From CAADGV01 sp040290295 (GTDB taxonomy: Bacteria > Bacteroidota > Ignavibacteria > UBA10030 > UBA6906): a stretch of 64,000 bases of DNA. Location of the stretch: positions 1 through 64,000 of the forward strand of contig PSMW01000011.1 of assembly GCA_040290295.1 (NCBI GenBank), written 5' to 3'. Shown in pieces: positions 7,319-15,676 of the stretch; positions within the stretch are counted from its first letter, which is position 1; each line of letters opens with the position of its first letter. The translations under genes and the position numbers were made by a program. Under the pieces are notes generated by a model. That model saw nothing but the letters and a program-made list of their open reading frames with translations, did not search any database and was not told the origin of the DNA.

Positions 7319-9613
7319 TTAGAACTCTGCACTGATACCGAGGGACGGCAGAATGCCGATAGCAGCATTCTCTTCCACTTGTCCCGTACGCGCGTTGTAG
7401 CGCGGGACGCTAACCGGCTTGCGGTTATAAATGTTCTGCACGTCGATGTAGGTGACCAGCGTCCATCGGTCGAAATGCCACCGGCGATCCACGCGCACAT
7501 CGAGGCTATGATTGGCGCGTAGTCGAGCGCTGTTATAGTTCGAAGGATTCTGAGAACCATCCTGCTCGAAGGGTGTGTAAGGGCGTCCTGAAGCGAAGCG
7601 AAACCGCCCACTCAGCTCCCATCGTTCGTTGAAGATGTAGCCTCCGCCGACATTTACTACCCATCGTTGGTCAAAGCTGCCCGCGCGCTCGATACCATCG
7701 GTTGCCGTTGCAAGCGCTTTGCCGTAACTGATGCTGACCGTCCCGTAGCATGGGATCTCCGACAACTTCTTTTGAACGAACAGTTCAATGCCATACGCGC
7801 GGCCTGTTCCCACACTCACCAACGGATCGAAGCCAAACGATGCAAATCCGTCCTCTGCTCCTCCGAATCCCGCGCCAGTGTTCGAGAGAATAAGGTATGG
7901 CCGTGTCTGGCTTGCTGGGTAGTTGCGGTATCGTTTAACGTAGGTCTCCAGAGTCACTTTAGTATCTTCGCGCAACAGCCAATCGACTCCCGCAATCCAT
8001 TGCACGGCGCGAAGATGGTCCAGTCGCCGATTGATCGAGTTCGCCACCAACCAAATATACGACGGCGCTTGCGCATAATCGCCCACGCTGAGGTTGATAT
8101 TCCAACGTTTGCTCAAGTGATACGACGCTGCCGCGCGTGGCGAAAAGACCATTTTATTCTGGATCATACTGAAATATTCTACGCGTCCCCCTAAGGTGAG
8201 TCGTAGGTTGCCGATAACGTTAGAGAGTTGCAAATACCCTGATGCTTTAGTTGCATTCGTATCGAACACCGCTCGCAGTGCCAAGGGATACTGATATGAC
8301 GTGCGCACGGGGTTCAACACAATATCTGATTGGAACCGGATGAATTTTGCTTGTGCACCGGCCGTCAGCTCCGTGCCCTCCTTGATTTGGTACAACAGAT
8401 CCCCGCGAAGTGACATCTCGATTTCACGGGAGTCGTTCCGAAAGATGGGGATGAGCAACGAGTCGTCTTGCCGAAATGCGAACGTTATGTCGGTGCGACT
8501 CGCGGTAAGTCGTGAATATCCGGACGGGAACAGATGCTGCCACGTGATGCCACCGATGTATTGCTGCTGATCGCTAGCAAGAACGCGTGAGTTGTTGAAC
8601 CGTTTATCGGGCGTATCGTTGAACAGACGCGTGTTGTCGAGAGCAGCAATGCCGATCACCGACAGATTGTCCGCCGTGCTGAGGCGATGTTTTGTTGACA
8701 GGAGAAAATCCCAGTACTCAGGAACGAATCCGAATCCCGCTGCCTTGAAGATCAAATCTAAATAACTCCGGCGCGCCGAGAAAAGAACCGAGCCGCTTCC
8801 GAACAGCGGTCCTTCAAGATTCAACCCAAACTGTGTTGCCGAAAGTGTCGCTTTGCCGCCCATATCATCGCGCGCATCGCGCAATGAGATCATCAGGAGT
8901 GAAGAGAGCTTATCGCCGTGTGTGACCCCGAACCCTCCGGTCGAGAATGCCGTCTCTCGCACGAAATCAAGATTGATGAAACTTAGCGGGCCTCCCGAGG
9001 CGCCTTGAGTTCCAAAATGATTGATGTTGGAGAGCTCGATGTTTTCGACGACATACAGGTTCTCCGATGGCGCTCCACCACGAACGATCAGGTCGTTGCG
9101 CCCTGGTTCGGCTTGAGCCACGCCGGGCAAAATCGAAATCGCACGCACAACATCCTCGAAACCACCGGGCAAACGACGAATCTCCTCGTTGGATTGTGCA
9201 TAAATGCTCAGCGGTGCTTCAGGGGACTTTTGAAACGGCGTGACGGTCACTTCAACGACGTCGCTTTGGATGACCGACTCCTCCAATCGGATCATCACCT
9301 GGGCCGGTTTTGCTGTCGTAACGACGATGTCGGTAACTTCCGCAGGGGCGTAGCCGACCGCGCTCACCCTGATCCTGGCCAATCCGAGAGGGACCGATTC
9401 GATGCGAAAGCGACCTTCACTGTCGGTGGCATCTCCCCGTAAAGTGCCGACGAGAACCACGTTGGCGCCGATAATCGGCTGCTCGGTTGTTGCATCCAGA
9501 ACACGGCCGACAATAACGCCTGGGCGCTCTTGTGCGTGAAGTGCATGGAAGAGACAAGTCAGAAGTACGAGCGTTGACCACCGAGAAATCATTCTTTTCA
9601 GTCTCCTGTTCAT
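7319..9613 (-). CDS. TonB-dependent outer-membrane receptor with carboxypeptidase-like N-terminal domain
   Basis: From MNRRLKRMISRW at 9613 the protein is 764 residues. A signal peptide ends near AlaGln 28, followed by a CarboxypepD_reg-like beta-sandwich (about 33-115, VIVGRVLDATTEQPIIGANV), a plug domain (about 130-250, with LPGVAQAEPGRNDLIVRGG) and a long barrel ending in a strand close to the stop. These receptors import nutrients or metal complexes using proton-motive force relayed by TonB. The substrate is not readable. An in-frame upstream start at 9682 would place 23 charged residues before the signal peptide, so I prefer 9613. The carotenoid operon follows 35 bases later on the same strand. 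Confidence 0.85.
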   Translation of the reverse strand: MNRRLKRMISRWSTLVLLTCLFHALHAQERPGVIVGRVLDATTEQPIIGANVVLVGTLRGDATDSEGRFRIESVPLGLARIRVSAVGYAPAEVTDIVVTTAKPAQVMIRLEESVIQSDVVEVTVTPFQKSPEAPLSIYAQSNEEIRRLPGGFEDVVRAISILPGVAQAEPGRNDLIVRGGAPSENLYVVENIELSNINHFGTQGASGGPLSFINLDFVRETAFSTGGFGVTHGDKLSSLLMISLRDARDDMGGKATLSATQFGLNLEGPLFGSGSVLFSARRSYLDLIFKAAGFGFVPEYWDFLLSTKHRLSTADNLSVIGIAALDNTRLFNDTPDKRFNNSRVLASDQQQYIGGITWQHLFPSGYSRLTASRTDITFAFRQDDSLLIPIFRNDSREIEMSLRGDLLYQIKEGTELTAGAQAKFIRFQSDIVLNPVRTSYQYPLALRAVFDTNATKASGYLQLSNVIGNLRLTLGGRVEYFSMIQNKMVFSPRAAASYHLSKRWNINLSVGDYAQAPSYIWLVANSINRRLDHLRAVQWIAGVDWLLREDTKVTLETYVKRYRNYPASQTRPYLILSNTGAGFGGAEDGFASFGFDPLVSVGTGRAYGIELFVQKKLSEIPCYGTVSISYGKALATATDGIERAGSFDQRWVVNVGGGYIFNERWELSGRFRFASGRPYTPFEQDGSQNPSNYNSARLRANHSLDVRVDRRWHFDRWTLVTYIDVQNIYNRKPVSVPRYNARTGQVEENAAIGILPSLGISAEF

Positions 9614-11191
9614 GATGACAATACGGACGTTCTGCTGTCGGCGAGCGCGCGTTTTCTGTTTTGCTTCGCTTGGCCGTACCAAGCTTTGAACTTCGAACGC
9701 GCTTCAGCATGATCAACCGCTGCCAGAAGGGAGGAACGATCGAGAAGACAACACTCGCCGGCGTGGCGTTGCTGATCCCCGCCGCATTGATGGCGACCAC
9801 TTCGAAAACGTAGCTGCCGGGCGAAAGACTTGCATAGGTCATGCCCCGTTGCTGTGTCGGGGGATGCCAGTCCTTGTCCAGACCTACAAGCCGGTACTGA
9901 TATCGCAATCCTTTCGATTCGCGGAACGTTACTCCCCTAAACGCGAATTGCATCGTATTCTCATCGTCCCGGAATTCGTTGACTTCCCTCCAGTCAACCG
10001 GAACGCCATTGACGGACACGCCCGTAATCATCACAGGGGAAGGAGCTGTACGGACACGCACATCCGTCTGGTCATAGAGGTGCAAGCCCTCCTCATCAAT
10101 GAACCAAACAAATCGTCCCGGGACAACTCCCAACCCGGCCGTGGGTACGTTGAAAGACCCATCCCCGTATGTGTGCGGACGAAGCGTGGAAGCATCGATG
10201 CGCTGCACACCGGCTGATGTGCCAGCCCAGAGAACGTGGTCCACCGAGTCGTAGGCGAGTGCCCACACTGTTTGCGAGATAAGTCCCTCCTCGAACGAAA
10301 CCCGACGGAACCCGCCGTTGTGAAATACTCCCAGTCCGTCGCAGCGTGTACCGACCCACATCTTTCCTTCTGTATCCTGAATAAATGCACGCACCAAATT
10401 GTTCGGCAGTCCATCCGATGTTGTGAATGTTTGAAGCATCGGTTCGGCTCCGTACGGATTTCTGATCAGCACAATGCCGGCGGCAACATCACCGATCCAG
10501 ATGTTGCCTTCACGATCTTCATCTTTACAATCATGCTATCGGCGGTTGCAACCCACACCGAACCGAGTCGATCCTGGAACAGGGTGGTTATCTCGCCGAT
10601 GCCAAGAAGGAGCGAATCTCGAGAATGAGAGTAGGGGGAATACACGATGAGATCACCGCGAGAGCCGATCCACAGGAGACTATCAGCCGACCAGAGTAGC
10701 GAGCTTGGATCGGAACAAATCCTGTCCTCACGAATAAAGGTCGAGCCCGTGAGTCTGTACAACCCATCATGGGTTATGCACCACACATCCCCTTTGCTGT
10801 CCTCGACGAGATCATAGACGAATGCTGCTGCGGGTGATGTCTTTGGAATGAATGTTGAAAACTTACCATCATGATACTTGCTGACGCCACCGCCGAGAGT
10901 GGCAATCCACATCACCTCTTTCGATGCCTTGCTGCGCACGATGCATGTAATATGATTGGCACCCAAACCATCGTGCACACTCATCTTCTGAAATGTTGTA
11001 CCATCGAATGCGCTGAGACCCTCCCCTGTTCCTACCCAGAGCGTTCCGTTTACCTCCTGAGAAATTGCAGCCACCATGTTGGCGGACAGTCCGTCCTCGA
11101 CGGTGAACGCCCGAAACGGAAGTTTCTGTGCAAACGCCGGAAGCGCCAGCAACAGTATTGCGAGACATAGAGAATGAACGAACACGGACAA
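9417..11191 (-). CDS. two-component regulator propeller / Y_Y_Y protein, frameshifted and lacking a kinase domain
   Basis: The protein starts at TTG 11191 with a signal peptide (LCLAILLLALPAFAQ), then about eight propeller units of the DGLSANMV...LWVGT type, and a Y_Y_Y domain (RYQYRLVGLDKDW, TYASLSPGSYVFEV). A frame break at AAA (plus strand 10524-10526) is cured by one extra A, giving VKDEDREGNIWIG. In the usual hybrid sensors PPFWQ is followed by a membrane helix and histidine kinase. Here recognisable homology stops at PPFWQRL near 9715, and the frame runs on into the start of the TonB gene until 9417, giving a charged tail that is probably meaningless. So the signalling output is missing, perhaps through a deletion that fused the two genes. 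A promoter lies at 11232-11261. Confidence 0.7.
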
Positions 11192-11231
11192 GCCGATCTG
11201 TGAAGGGACGGCGATCGCTGTATTGCGAAGA

Positions 11232-11261
11232 CAATATAAGATTGAATCTGAAAGATGTCAA
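11232..11261 (-). promoter_or_regulatory. promoter TTG-N20-TATATTG for the propeller gene
   Basis: On the minus strand TTG (11261-11259) is followed after exactly 20 bases by TATATTG (11238-11232), an exact fit to the TTG-N20-TAnnTTG pattern seen before several other genes here. The gene start is 41 bases further on. Confidence 0.6.
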
Positions 11262-11333
11262 GGAAGGAGAAGGGTGTTGGGAATCCGATGTCGGACGATC
11301 GGGCGTGAGGGGTTCACTACCACGTACATTCGC

Positions 11334-11363
11334 TTGACATTAGGGGATTATTCAGTTAGACTG
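11334..11363 (+). promoter_or_regulatory. possible promoter TTGACA-N17-TAGACT
   Basis: TTGACA at 11334 and TAGACT at 11357 are 17 bases apart. The same site reads TTG-N20-TAGACTG, one base off the local consensus. It faces the cupin gene, whose start is some 460 bases away, and is divergent from the propeller promoter. Confidence 0.35.
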
Positions 11364-11821
11364 AACATGCCTTTGAAGTAGAGCATAACGCTGTTATCCG
11401 TTCTTTCACTCCACAGGAGCATTCTTGTTGACCTTACCAGATGGTGGGTTCACTGCTTCCGCTTTCATCACTCGCATCCTGATCCTCCAACTTCCGATGC
11501 CGGTCGTCAGCCGGTACGCCCCAGCATTTCATCAGTACGCTTCACACACGTTCAGTGCTTTCTTCTTGTTCATGCCGTGCATTGACGGACGTCGTACGCA
11601 CCAGAGTACGATCATCACTCACTCTTCATGCGCCTGAGGAACGCCGATCAACGCTTAGCCGACGCCGGACCGGACGAGATGACGGCAGCAGGCAGAAGCC
11701 TCTCTCTTCCCTCGCCTGCATGGTTTCGTGCTTGCAGGGCTGATGTTGTGAACACAGCCGGCGGCATCGAACGATCTCGGCAAATTCCTCTTTCACCATA
11801 TTCATGTTGGAGTTCATTGTT
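11364..11821 (+). other. intergenic or long leader, no gene supported
   Basis: About 460 bases between the candidate promoter and the cupin gene. A TTG-started frame at 11425 with AGGAG six bases ahead would give 70 residues, but its composition is not protein-like and no family is recognisable. A long untranslated leader or a small RNA is possible; I see no convincing terminator inside. Confidence 0.3.
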
Positions 11822-12265
11822 ATGAAACGATTCACGTTCTTCATCGGTATGGTCCTCGGCGCGCTGCTGCTCGCGGTGACAACGCAAGCTTCAGCACAGA
11901 AGGAGAAGAAATTTCTTCTTGCGCAGGAAGATTTGAAATGGGAACAGCTCAAGGGCGCACCTCCCGGCGTGATGAGTGCCGCGTTGCGCGGCGATCAAAC
12001 CAAGGGCGGATACGAAGGCTTGACGAAATTCCCTGCCGGCTTCAAGACGCCGCTGCACTACCATACGTATGCGACCAAGATTGTCGTCATCAAGGGGTTG
12101 TACACACACAACGGCAAGAAATATGGTCCCGGCTCCTACCTCTACATTCCCGGCGGCGACAAGCACGAGACGGCGGGTGCAGAGGATTCCGAAAGCATCT
12201 TCTACATCGAACAACAAGGTCCGTTCGACTTGACCCTTGTCGAGCCGGTGAAAGCCAACAAGTAA
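11822..12265 (+). CDS. exported cupin-fold protein
   Basis: The start MKRFTFFIG at 11822 opens a signal peptide that ends near TQASAQ, giving a 147-residue exported protein. The mature part is a single cupin: PLHYHTYATKIVVIKG supplies the two metal-binding histidines of cupin motif 1, and YLYIPGGDKHETAG supplies the histidine of motif 2. Related secreted single-cupin proteins (DUF4437-like) are found widely, and their reaction is mostly unknown. The gene is followed after 37 bases by another small exported protein, and the two probably share a transcript ending at the terminator at 12766. No strong ribosome site is visible. Confidence 0.75.
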   Translation: MKRFTFFIGMVLGALLLAVTTQASAQKEKKFLLAQEDLKWEQLKGAPPGVMSAALRGDQTKGGYEGLTKFPAGFKTPLHYHTYATKIVVIKGLYTHNGKKYGPGSYLYIPGGDKHETAGAEDSESIFYIEQQGPFDLTLVEPVKANK

Positions 12266-12302
12266 CACCCAGTCCATGCGACAACATACATGAGAGGTTG
12301 TA

Positions 12303-12698
12303 ATGAAGACACTGTCTCTTTTCACACTCGTGTTGTGCTTTGTGTTATCGGTGAGCCTGTCGAAAGCCACGGCACAACCCAAGGCAGGAAAAATCTATTG
12401 GATGTCCACCGCAACTGTTCCGCTCGGGAAGATGCGCGACTACCATACTTTTGCAGAAAAAGAATTGGTGCCGGCGCAAGAGAAAGCGGGGTACCGATTC
12501 GTTGCAGGCTGGCAGACGATCGTGGGCGATATCGAAGAAGTGATCGTTGTTGCCGAGTTCGACAACATGGATGCGTACCAGAAGGCGCGCAGCGCACTCA
12601 TGTCTTCTCCCGAATGGCGATCAGTATCGGCATCACTCGACAGCTATACACGTGGCGTTCGCTCGGGCTTGATGATTGCGCTGCCGTTCATCAAGTAA
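12303..12698 (+). CDS. exported dimeric alpha/beta-barrel (NIPSNAP-like) protein
   Basis: Encodes 131 residues with an N-terminal signal peptide (MKTLSLFTLVLCFVLSVSLS...ATAQ). The mature part has the ferredoxin-like layout of the dimeric alpha/beta-barrel superfamily: a first strand KIYWMSTATVPLGKM, a helix with FAEKELVPAQEKAGY, WQTIVGDIEEVIVVAEF, and a helix with DAYQKARSALMSSPEWR. NIPSNAP and antibiotic-monooxygenase-like proteins share this pattern. No catalytic residue stands out. It lies directly after the cupin gene and before an intrinsic terminator, so both are likely one small periplasmic operon. Confidence 0.6.
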   Translation: MKTLSLFTLVLCFVLSVSLSKATAQPKAGKIYWMSTATVPLGKMRDYHTFAEKELVPAQEKAGYRFVAGWQTIVGDIEEVIVVAEFDNMDAYQKARSALMSSPEWRSVSASLDSYTRGVRSGLMIALPFIK

Positions 12699-12765
12699 AG
12701 AGCATGACGCTTGGTTCGGGAGGACGCGCTCGCCCGCGTTCCCAAAGCGTTGCGGTCGCTCGCAT

Positions 12766-12805
12766 AGCCCTGGTGCGCTCAACGCGCGCCGGGGCTTTTT
12801 GTTTT
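12766..12805 (+). terminator. intrinsic terminator after the cupin/NIPSNAP pair
   Basis: A 13-pair stem (AGCCCTGGTGCGC with GCGCGCCGGGGCT, two G-T pairs) closes a five-base loop and is followed by TTTTGTTTT. It separates the small secreted genes from rimO. Confidence 0.85.
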
Positions 12806-12879
12806 GCCGGAATCTGTGTATTCTCTTACACACCAAGAAGAGAAAGAAAGCCGACATACGAAGCACGACAAGGAAAAGG

Positions 12880-14205
12880 ATGCAGAGCAAGCAGAAAGTT
12901 CACGTTATCACGATGGGGTGTGCAAAGAATCTGGTGGATTCGGAGAAACTGATGGCACAACTCCGCCTCAACAATATCGAGATCACGCACGACATCGAGG
13001 ATGCAGACGTTGCCGTTATCAACACGTGCGGGTTCATCGACGCGGCGAAGGAAGAGTCCATCGAAATGATTCTTGCCAACGTGCAGCGCAAAGGAATGGG
13101 CAAGCTCAAGAAAGTGTACGCATTGGGATGTCTGACCGATCGCTACATGATCGAACTGAAAAAAGAGATTCCTGAGGTCGATCAGTTCTTCGGCTCATCC
13201 AACAATCTTGCCGGCGTCCTCGCGGCATTGGGAGCAGAGTACAAGTACGAATTGCTCGGCGAGCGGGTCTTGACGACGCCACCCCATTATGCGTTTCTTA
13301 AAATTTCCGAGGGCTGCGATAATCCCTGCTCGTTCTGTGCAATTCCCATCATGCGGGGCAAGCATGTGAGCCGGACGGTGGAGGATATCGTTCAAGAAGC
13401 AAAGGGGCTGGCAGAGCGCGGCGTCAAAGAACTCGTCGTCATTGGACAGGACACAACATACTACGGCTTGGATGTGTACGGCGAACGGCGACTCCCCGCA
13501 CTGTTAGAGCAACTTGCTGATCTTCCGGGCATCGCATGGGTACGTTTGATGTACGCGTACCCTGCCACATTCCCTCGCGAACTTCTCAAGGTGATTGCGG
13601 AACACCCGCACATCTGCAAGTATCTCGATATGCCGGTCCAGCATATCAACGACGACGTGCTCAAGTCCATGCGACGCGGCATTACTAGCCGAGCACTGCG
13701 GCAGCTTTTGGACGAGTTGCGCGAAGCGATTCCGGGCGTAGCCCTTCGCACAACACTCATCGTCGGCTACCCAACCGAGACGACGCAGGCGTTCGACGAA
13801 TTGCTCCGCTTCGTCGAAGAGGTTACGTTCGAGCGCCTCGGGGTGTTCGCCTACTCGCGAGAGGAAGGGACCACTGCCTATCCCTTAGGCGATCCTGTTC
13901 CTCTGAAAGAAAAAGAGCGACGGAAAGCTTTGGTGATGACACTGCAAAGAGAAATCTCGACAGCCTACAACCGCACGCTCGTCGGCACGACACAACGAGT
14001 GTTGGTCGATGGGCGGGATGGAAACGTGTATGTCGGGCGAACCGAACGTGACGCTCCCGAGATCGACAACGCCGTGCTGATTGCCGGCGACAACCCGCTG
14101 CCGGTCGGCGAATTTCTGGATGTTGCAATTGAACGCGCTTCTGAGTATGATGTATTTGGAAGCCCGATCATGTCTCACGGGCATACGCGAGACCACCATC
14201 CATAG
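12880..14205 (+). CDS. rimO: ribosomal protein S12 methylthiotransferase RimO
   Basis: The start MQSKQKVHVITMGCAKN at 12880 (AAGGAAAAGG upstream) gives 441 residues, the usual RimO length. The N-terminal methylthiotransferase domain has cysteines 14, 50 and 84 for one iron-sulfur cluster; the radical SAM core has SEGCDNPCSFCAIP (C146, C150, C153); a TRAM domain ends the protein. RimO adds a methylthio group to the conserved aspartate of ribosomal protein S12. NMGCAKNLVDSE-type N-termini distinguish RimO from MiaB. The longer open frame upstream of 12880 runs through the terminator and is not credible. Confidence 0.93.
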   Translation: MQSKQKVHVITMGCAKNLVDSEKLMAQLRLNNIEITHDIEDADVAVINTCGFIDAAKEESIEMILANVQRKGMGKLKKVYALGCLTDRYMIELKKEIPEVDQFFGSSNNLAGVLAALGAEYKYELLGERVLTTPPHYAFLKISEGCDNPCSFCAIPIMRGKHVSRTVEDIVQEAKGLAERGVKELVVIGQDTTYYGLDVYGERRLPALLEQLADLPGIAWVRLMYAYPATFPRELLKVIAEHPHICKYLDMPVQHINDDVLKSMRRGITSRALRQLLDELREAIPGVALRTTLIVGYPTETTQAFDELLRFVEEVTFERLGVFAYSREEGTTAYPLGDPVPLKEKERRKALVMTLQREISTAYNRTLVGTTQRVLVDGRDGNVYVGRTERDAPEIDNAVLIAGDNPLPVGEFLDVAIERASEYDVFGSPIMSHGHTRDHHP

Positions 14206-14275
14206 CATCCGGAGCTTCGAAGAACCGATCGCCGCATGTATGAGTTCAGGTGTGCCACGACCTGAAGGAGGTATT

Positions 14276-15604
14276 ATGAAGATGCTGGCTCTTCTTTCAA
14301 CGGTGCTTGCCCTTGTGTTCATGCCGGCAAGCAGCCAGGTGGAGGTGGCAAAGGGAATGAAGGACGACGCTCCCTTCGACGTCGATGTACTCACCTTTGC
14401 ATCGAACCTTCCTGCAGAGACATCTGCAACGACAACCGATGCACGCTCGCAGCATCTCAGCCGCCTGCATATTTTTGCCGCCATCCCGTACGAACAATTG
14501 AGCTTCACGAAAGAGGGCGACAAGTTTGTAGCTTCCTACGAGTTTACGATCGACATCTACGACTCCAGCAATGCACTGGTAGCGGAAAAGCTGTACACCA
14601 CCGACGTGAAAGTCCCGACGTTCGAACAGTCGGTCTCGTCCGCATCGTACAGCATCGAGCGCATGTACTTCCATGTACCGCCGGGAGTGTATCGTATTGC
14701 AGCATTCTATCGTGACCGCGAAAGCCGCGTCATGCGACGCGTGATGAAGCAACTCACCGTCTCCGATTACACTCTCCCCGGTTTGCAACTCAGTGACATC
14801 ATGTTGGTGAGCAAGTTGACGATGAAGGAGGGAAAGACGGTCTTCACGCCGAGCATCTCGCCGAACGTCGGAGAGATTGCCGAACCGATGCACATTTTCT
14901 TCGAAGCCTACAACGACGCTCAGCCGGATTCGATCCTGCTCGAGGCGACCGTCCTCAACGACAAGAATCGCGAAGCACTGCGTGCCGACACGACGATACA
15001 CCTGAACCGAGGACGCAACCAAATCTTCCTCCGGATCGATCAGACCGTTCTACCGATCGGCGACTACAAGCTGTTCGTCCAAGCGTTTCGGCCCGGCACT
15101 TCCACCACACAGAACGCGCTCGCGACCACGAGTCGAGCATTCATCGTACGGTGGAACCTTCTGCCCAAGTCGTTGAAAGACCTCGATCTCGCGATCGAAC
15201 AGTTAGTGTACATCGCCAAGGACAAGGAGCTTGACTACATCAAGCAGGCGTCATCGGCAGACGAGAAACAGAAACGCTTCCTGGAGTTCTGGAAGAAGAA
15301 AGACCCCAATCCGAACACGGTGAGAAACGAGCGTATGGAGGAATACTACGGCCGCGTCGAATACGCCAACAAATACTTCAAGCATTACACCGAGGGCTGG
15401 CGTACCGATATGGGCATGATCTACATTATCTTCGGTCCGCCCAGCAACGTGGATCGGCACCCGTTCGACGCCAATGCAAAGCCCTACGAGATTTGGTCGT
15501 ACTTCGACCTGAACTATTCCTTCGTATTCGTCGATCAGACGGGATTCGGCGACTACCGCCTCACCACACCGATTTGGGACGTGTGGAAACGCGCGCGGGA
15601 ATGA
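14276..15604 (+). CDS. exported GWxTD domain-containing protein
   Basis: ATG 14276 follows GGAGGT closely. The 442-residue product has a signal peptide (MKMLALLSTVLALVFMPASS) and ends with the GWxTD domain: YTEGWRTDMGMIYIIFGPPS followed by YEIWSYFDLNYSFVFVDQTG. The middle is beta-rich, resembling an immunoglobulin-like or bacterial macroglobulin-type fold. The domain is restricted to Bacteroidota, Chlorobiota, Acidobacteriota and relatives, and its function is unknown. It sits between rimO and an Omp85 gene, so a cell-envelope role is reasonable but inferred. Confidence 0.85.
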   Translation: MKMLALLSTVLALVFMPASSQVEVAKGMKDDAPFDVDVLTFASNLPAETSATTTDARSQHLSRLHIFAAIPYEQLSFTKEGDKFVASYEFTIDIYDSSNALVAEKLYTTDVKVPTFEQSVSSASYSIERMYFHVPPGVYRIAAFYRDRESRVMRRVMKQLTVSDYTLPGLQLSDIMLVSKLTMKEGKTVFTPSISPNVGEIAEPMHIFFEAYNDAQPDSILLEATVLNDKNREALRADTTIHLNRGRNQIFLRIDQTVLPIGDYKLFVQAFRPGTSTTQNALATTSRAFIVRWNLLPKSLKDLDLAIEQLVYIAKDKELDYIKQASSADEKQKRFLEFWKKKDPNPNTVRNERMEEYYGRVEYANKYFKHYTEGWRTDMGMIYIIFGPPSNVDRHPFDANAKPYEIWSYFDLNYSFVFVDQTGFGDYRLTTPIWDVWKRARE

Positions 15605-15641
15605 ACCGCTGCAAGCCAGGATGTCTCGTTCTGGAGAATCA

Positions 15642-15671
15642 TTGACCTTCAAGGAGAGAATCTCTATACTT
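15642..15671 (+). promoter_or_regulatory. promoter TTGACC-N17-TATACT placed for a leaderless transcript
   Basis: TTGACC (15642) and TATACT (15665) are 17 bases apart; in the local notation this is TTG-N20-TATACTT. The TA of the second box lies exactly 12 bases before the ATG at 15677, so transcription should begin at or next to the start codon. Confidence 0.5.
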
Positions 15672-15676
15672 TCTCC

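Noticed and set aside
12676..12879. Longer N-terminus for rimO
   Set aside because: The extension reads through an intrinsic terminator and the start MQSKQKVHVITMGCAKN fits the family.
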